A DNA stretch of 64,000 bases from Flabesymbios commensalis (lineage: Eukaryota > Annelida > Polychaeta > Terebellida > Flabelligeridae). The position numbers and the translations under genes were made by a program. A model generated the notes under the pieces. The model did not search any database and was not told the DNA's origin. It saw nothing but the letters and a program-made list of their open reading frames with translations. Location: contig OZ024905.1 of assembly GCA_964017125.1 (NCBI GenBank), forward strand, positions 32,089,534 through 32,153,533, written 5' to 3'. Below, piece after piece: positions 60,128 through 64,000 of this stretch; positions within the stretch are counted from its first letter, which is position 1; the number at the start of each line of letters is the position of its first letter.

Positions 60128-60184
60128 GTGAGTTTATTATTTTATTTTAATATATTTTATTTTCTATATGTGCCATTACCAGTA

Positions 60185-61792
60185 CAGTGAAACTCGGTCC
60201 CGGTGGTCACCACTATGGCGCAACTTACGGTAACAAAACCACTTTCCCGATCACATTTTCACTGTTAAGACTCTCCAATGTCGCCCCAAAACCCGGCCAC
60301 CGGCAATTTTTTTTCAGCCAAAAATCCATTTTTAACCTGGTATAACGGCCACAATATGTGACAATTTTTACAATCCTCGCAAAAACTTGTTTACAATTAC
60401 AGATGACGCCATCTTGATTCAAGATTACTTCCGTTCCGGCAGTAGTCAATCTAATTCACAGATTTCCACGCTTCAAACTCCTACTATAACGCCACCTGGT
60501 GAATACATATACATTATGTAGTGGCCAGTGGTACTCTGCTGGCGATTATGCTGACATGAATTTTACTCAGCATAGCAGAGAGGCCACTTGTAATTAGGCC
60601 TAATAACCATAGAATAGGCATAGATCAAACACCAGCTTTATTATATTAATTAGCAAAATCAAATAATTTTACTGTGTAGTCTAGAGTAGGCCTACTTAAT
60701 AGTTAGAAGTTAAAGGTATTGTCTACTGTCAAAATTCGCAGGACAAGGGTCCCCCAGAATGCAATAGTGCCCGTGGGTAGGCCAAGGCCCTATTCCTTAA
60801 TAATACTAAATATGCGTTTCATACCCAAAGCCTCATTAAGAACAAGTTCTCAAATCACAGCAAGTTCATATATACTTGAGCGACATCTATGAGTAATAAT
60901 TCAAAGCCCTTAGCCCTGGCCCCTACTTGGTCGTCTGCTTGCAAACAAACTGACTGTATTACTGTGGGGATGTGGAAACGGCCTGACCCCGAGCTTGTAT
61001 TGACACCCAGTGAACACATTTGTATGACTTTATGCAATGTTGGACCAACGTCGAAGACGTTGGGCTGACGTTGTATAAATGTTATACAAATGTTTTGTGT
61101 TTGCTGGGTAGGAGGATTTTCTCTCAAACATTGTACATTTATCCATTGTTGCTTCAATGTAGGGCTAGCGTTTAAGACATTGGCCTAGCATTAAAACAGC
61201 ATTGGCTCAATGTCTCGTTTGAGTAGTATCTTGTAATCAGTTCAGTGGCTATAATAATGCCGTCAATCTGTACTCAATAGGCTACTGTTGGCCTACACTT
61301 GACCGTCCTAGGAATGCGCATTTTGCAGTTGGATGATTCTTTAAGAGTAGAGGGTGTAATATTTTGGACAGAGCATGCAGAGGGGAATTCGGATCTTGAT
61401 TTATTCAGCTAATAGTCATGCCCACATTGATCAAGAACTCAAAAAATGGCGGAATCACATTATCTCAGAGATAAAGGTCCGTTTGTAATCCCCTTCCATC
61501 CGCGTTATTTTAATAGAAATCAAAGCATAAATATTTTTTCCTGTATCAATATATACAAATAAATAATGTTATTTGATTAATTTAGTGTTTTGAAAACAAT
61601 AAATAGTTATATCTTTTGACATTACGGCAGGTTGAAAATGAACCCTGATAATTTTTTTTATGATAATATTTTTTTTTTCTAACCCTTCCCCCCCCCCCTT
61701 CCTCTAATTTCCTATGAGCGGCCAAACCCTCCCAACGGCCACTTTCGGCTAACATTTAGGGTGGCCGTAAGTGTTGATAGCAGGTTTCACTG
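60185..61792. mobile_element. TA-flanked, pogo/Tigger-like element, non-coding
   Basis: Ends are CAGTGAAACTCGG...GCAGGTTTCACTG with TA on both sides (60183-60184, 61793-61794). Subterminal AACTTACGGTAAC and GGCCGTAAGTGTT are inverse-like. 1,608 bp with no transposase frame. A stretch near 61035-61110 (GACGTTGGGCTGACGTTG) may be a further insertion. It starts 57 bp after exon 11. Confidence 0.72.
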
Positions 61793-61794
61793 TA

Positions 61795-62534
61795 CAATAT
61801 ATAACAAATACAAAGCCCTGAATTACATTTTATCCTGCAAAGAAAGGTTAGATTTGCCTTGGAAGTCTGTCCGTCTGTCTGCATTTTTATTTCCGGAGCA
61901 TAATTAGGGAAAAATTTGCTCAGTATCGCATAGCAAAATGCTACGCAATTCTGTCCATTCTCCAATCAAATTTGTAATTGATTAGCAAAATATTTATGCA
62001 TAAATGATAAGGATGGCTAGCAAATTATAACTTGGATGAGAAAAAATTTTCCCTGCGAAGCTTGGAAACCTATTGGGGTATTTCTTTCATATTGCACATA
62101 CTGTACTTTCCGGCGTATAAGACAAGACTTTTTTTAAACCACTTTTGAAGGCTGGTGCACTTATGCTCCAGTGCGACCTTTCCATGGTTTTTTAACTCGG
62201 CCGAGCACAGTTGGAAAAATTCTATAGAGTGGCCTTTACCCTCTATCACATAATGATGCATGAACCCCTTATGTGATATCATCATTTGAGGCCATTGTAT
62301 GTCAGTTTTAATACACTATTTGCTAATATTATTTAGTTTACTATTGATTGTTATGCATAATGCATAAAATTTATGTATTTAATATATGATTAATTAGGCA
62401 AGATATATCGAGATTGTTGTTTCTCATGATTGTGTTTGTGTGTCAGCCATTTTGCTTTGCATCCGGTCAGTATCGTCAGCATTCGCTAGGGGTTGACACA
62501 ATCGCAAGCAATTTACAGCAAAAATGTATCTATA
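61795..62534. other. Last intron, worn MITEs
   Basis: TACTTTCCGGCGTATAAGAC at 62103 is a common TA-type MITE end. 61850-62000 has a short inverted pair (AATTTGCTCAGTATCGCATA and inverse words near 62730). Nothing coding. Confidence 0.4.
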
Positions 62535-62950
62535 GTGGAAGTCACATTAACTTGTAGCGCATGTTTTTTCGCTGATTTCTCAGTCAATTCTCAACCAGGG
62601 AAAAATTTGTTTGAAAATTATTGAATAGCAATTTTCTCATCTAACTTGCTGGACATCCTTATCATTGATGTATACATATTTTGCTAAACAATTACTAATT
62701 TGATTAGGAAATGGACTGAATTGCGTAGCATTCTCCTGTGCAATACTGAACAAAATTTTCCCTGTGAACTGATTTTCATAAAATTTAGCAAGGACTATTT
62801 TCCAGTGCCCCGCCAAATATCGTGAAATGTTCATGACAAAATATTCTATAACTCAAAAGTTGGACCATTTGACATATAGTAGCATAAAGTTCTAATTACG
62901 ACGTCCCTCTATAAACCTATCAAACTGTTTAAGTTAAAGTCAGTTTTAAC
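62535..62950. mobile_element. CCCGCCGTCA-type MITE, half copy
   Basis: AGTCACATTAACTTGTAGCG, TCAGTCAATTCTCAACC, AAAAGTTGGACCATTTGACA and ACGACGTCCCTCTATAAACC match 24026-24260, with other sequence (about 62600-62760) inserted after the first part. Confidence 0.65.
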
Positions 62951-64000
62951 CCTAAGACATCTAATCCGCTTGTGGCTCATTTTTCTGAACCGCCCATATC
63001 CGCCCGCAGTCAAAAGCTTTCAATCTGTTGATTTGTATAATATATAAGTGGTAAATCCCCTGGGCACTTCTACAGTGGAACCTAGAATCAGTAAGCGACG
63101 TATGGGGTGACATAATTCTGACCTCATTTGCATATTTGCATATCCTATGCAGGACATTTTTGACGGTGGAGCATGACCTCATGATATTTGTCCAAAGGCG
63201 ATAATTTTGCTTCCATCCATAGAATGATAATGAGTAACGCCAAATTGCAAAGGTGACTTCTCATTAATCCAATTTTCTAATTAATAGTATTATATATTGA
63301 AGAAATTGTTATGTTGGTTTAATTCGCGTGAAATGACAACATCAATTGGCAGACACGGCAAGGGTGGTTGGATCACGTGACACCACGCGGCTCTGGCTAT
63401 GGTCATGTGACACACATTGGTCTATTTATCTGGTTCTGGTCGACTGCTTCAAGGTAGCGTAGCTCTTTCAAAAATAAATAATATTTGATAAATACAAATG
63501 TGTAGTATTATAAATATATTACTAGTTTTATATTTTAAAGGAATTGTTAAAACTGTTGGTTTCATTCGTGTGAAATGACAAAATTATTGGACCAGGTTGT
63601 TTTGATCACGTGACGATGCCGTGGTCATGTGACCCAGTTCTGACAAAGCCAGTCGGCCATTTTAATTTTTTTTTTTTTTTGAGCAAACAATTTTAAAAAC
63701 GCGAGCGATAACAGAGGGCTGCTATTGTGTTCGTTTCCGAACAACTTTTTATTGTTTTATTATAATTTGTGATAATGGTTGGGTTTTTTAGTTTTAATTT
63801 TAATCTTAGAAATAAGGAAAAATTGCTAATTTTTAGCAGAAATTAGTTAATGGTGGTGGCCATCTTGGACTTTTATGACCTTAACTCTCCTGTCCCTAAT
63901 AGAAGAGCGTTCGGAATAACCGTATTACCGTATGTTTTACTCATTACCCGCATGGTGGTGCGTGTAGACAAGCAGAGCTGATAATTACTGGCCGCTGTGG
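62951..64000. other. Last intron, no gene; short duplication at 63296-63650
   Basis: Two copies of GTTGGTTT(A/C)ATTCG(C/T)GTGAAATGACAA-type sequence, each followed by TCACGTGA and TCATGTGA about 12-22 bp apart (63373/63403 and 63606/63625). No bromodomain exon is visible before the window ends. Confidence 0.5.

Noticed and set aside
59380-59976. 198-codon open frame on the minus strand within exon 11
   Set aside because: It lies opposite the Ser/Asp/Glu/Lys-rich coding exon, whose composition leaves the other strand open. The plus strand has splice sites, phase and a conserved C-terminal motif.

Overview
The window is a stretch of a repeat-laden animal genome. It contains 11 internal exons of one large plus-strand gene, the single-copy invertebrate counterpart of KMT2A/KMT2B (MLL/Trithorax histone H3K4 methyltransferase). 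The exons join in frame (about 1,017 codons) and give, in order: an acidic stretch, the conserved pre-CXXC block with RIKHVCRR, a CXXC zinc finger split over three exons, a basic linker, PHD1, PHD2 and PHD3 in the MLL order, a very long low-complexity linker, and the first residues before the bromodomain. The N-terminal exons lie left of the window. The bromodomain, extended PHD, FYRN/FYRC and SET exons should lie to the right. No other host gene was found. Long introns (up to 18 kb), words such as TAGGCCTA and the repeat types suggest a marine invertebrate. I favour an echinoderm or hemichordate, but a lophotrochozoan is not excluded; this is inference.

Nearly everything else is intron filled with transposable elements. 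The dominant class is a set of plus-oriented, non-autonomous elements with one architecture. Each has a short palindromic head, a tandem-repeat core (units about 140 to 380 bp, most carrying an ATGGCCGCC-like box), a 3' subterminal copy of the head arm, and a final small hairpin followed by CTAGT or CTTGTT. This matches Helitron2/Helentron-derived elements (the HINE type, such as DINE-1 and bivalve pearl elements). I recognise at least six head/tail types, labelled A to F here, with clear cases of swapped heads and tails.

By region: 1-4.4 kb holds types A and E. Exon 1 is at 4.7 kb, and a type F element lies at 6-7 kb. Exons 2 and 3 are at 10.2-11.4 kb, followed by types C/D (11.5-13.6 kb) and B (14.3-15.3 kb), then exon 4 at 15.6 kb. 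The 18-kb intron from 15.6 to 33.7 kb holds a LINE ORF1 piece, an inverted heptad minisatellite, a three-level nest of palindromic DNA elements, TA-flanked MITEs, a retrocopy with a 13-bp target duplication, LINE RT remnants and a long B/E element. Exon 5 (33.7 kb) is followed by a cluster of CAG...CTG elements with 5-bp target duplications, then C, A and D elements. Exons 6 to 8 (43.6-50.8 kb) encode PHD1/PHD2, with a decayed duplicate of a PHD1 exon between exons 6 and 7 and a Penelope-like fossil between exons 7 and 8. A second long type A array (51-53 kb) precedes exons 9 to 11 (56.3-60.1 kb). A pogo-like TA-flanked element starts 57 bp after exon 11.

In the cell, the encoded part is the chromatin-reading half of the protein: CXXC binds CpG DNA, PHD2 has E3-ligase-type roles in vertebrate MLL, and PHD3 reads H3K4me3. 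All coordinates of element ends come from reading the sequence by eye. Family assignments were not tested by database search.
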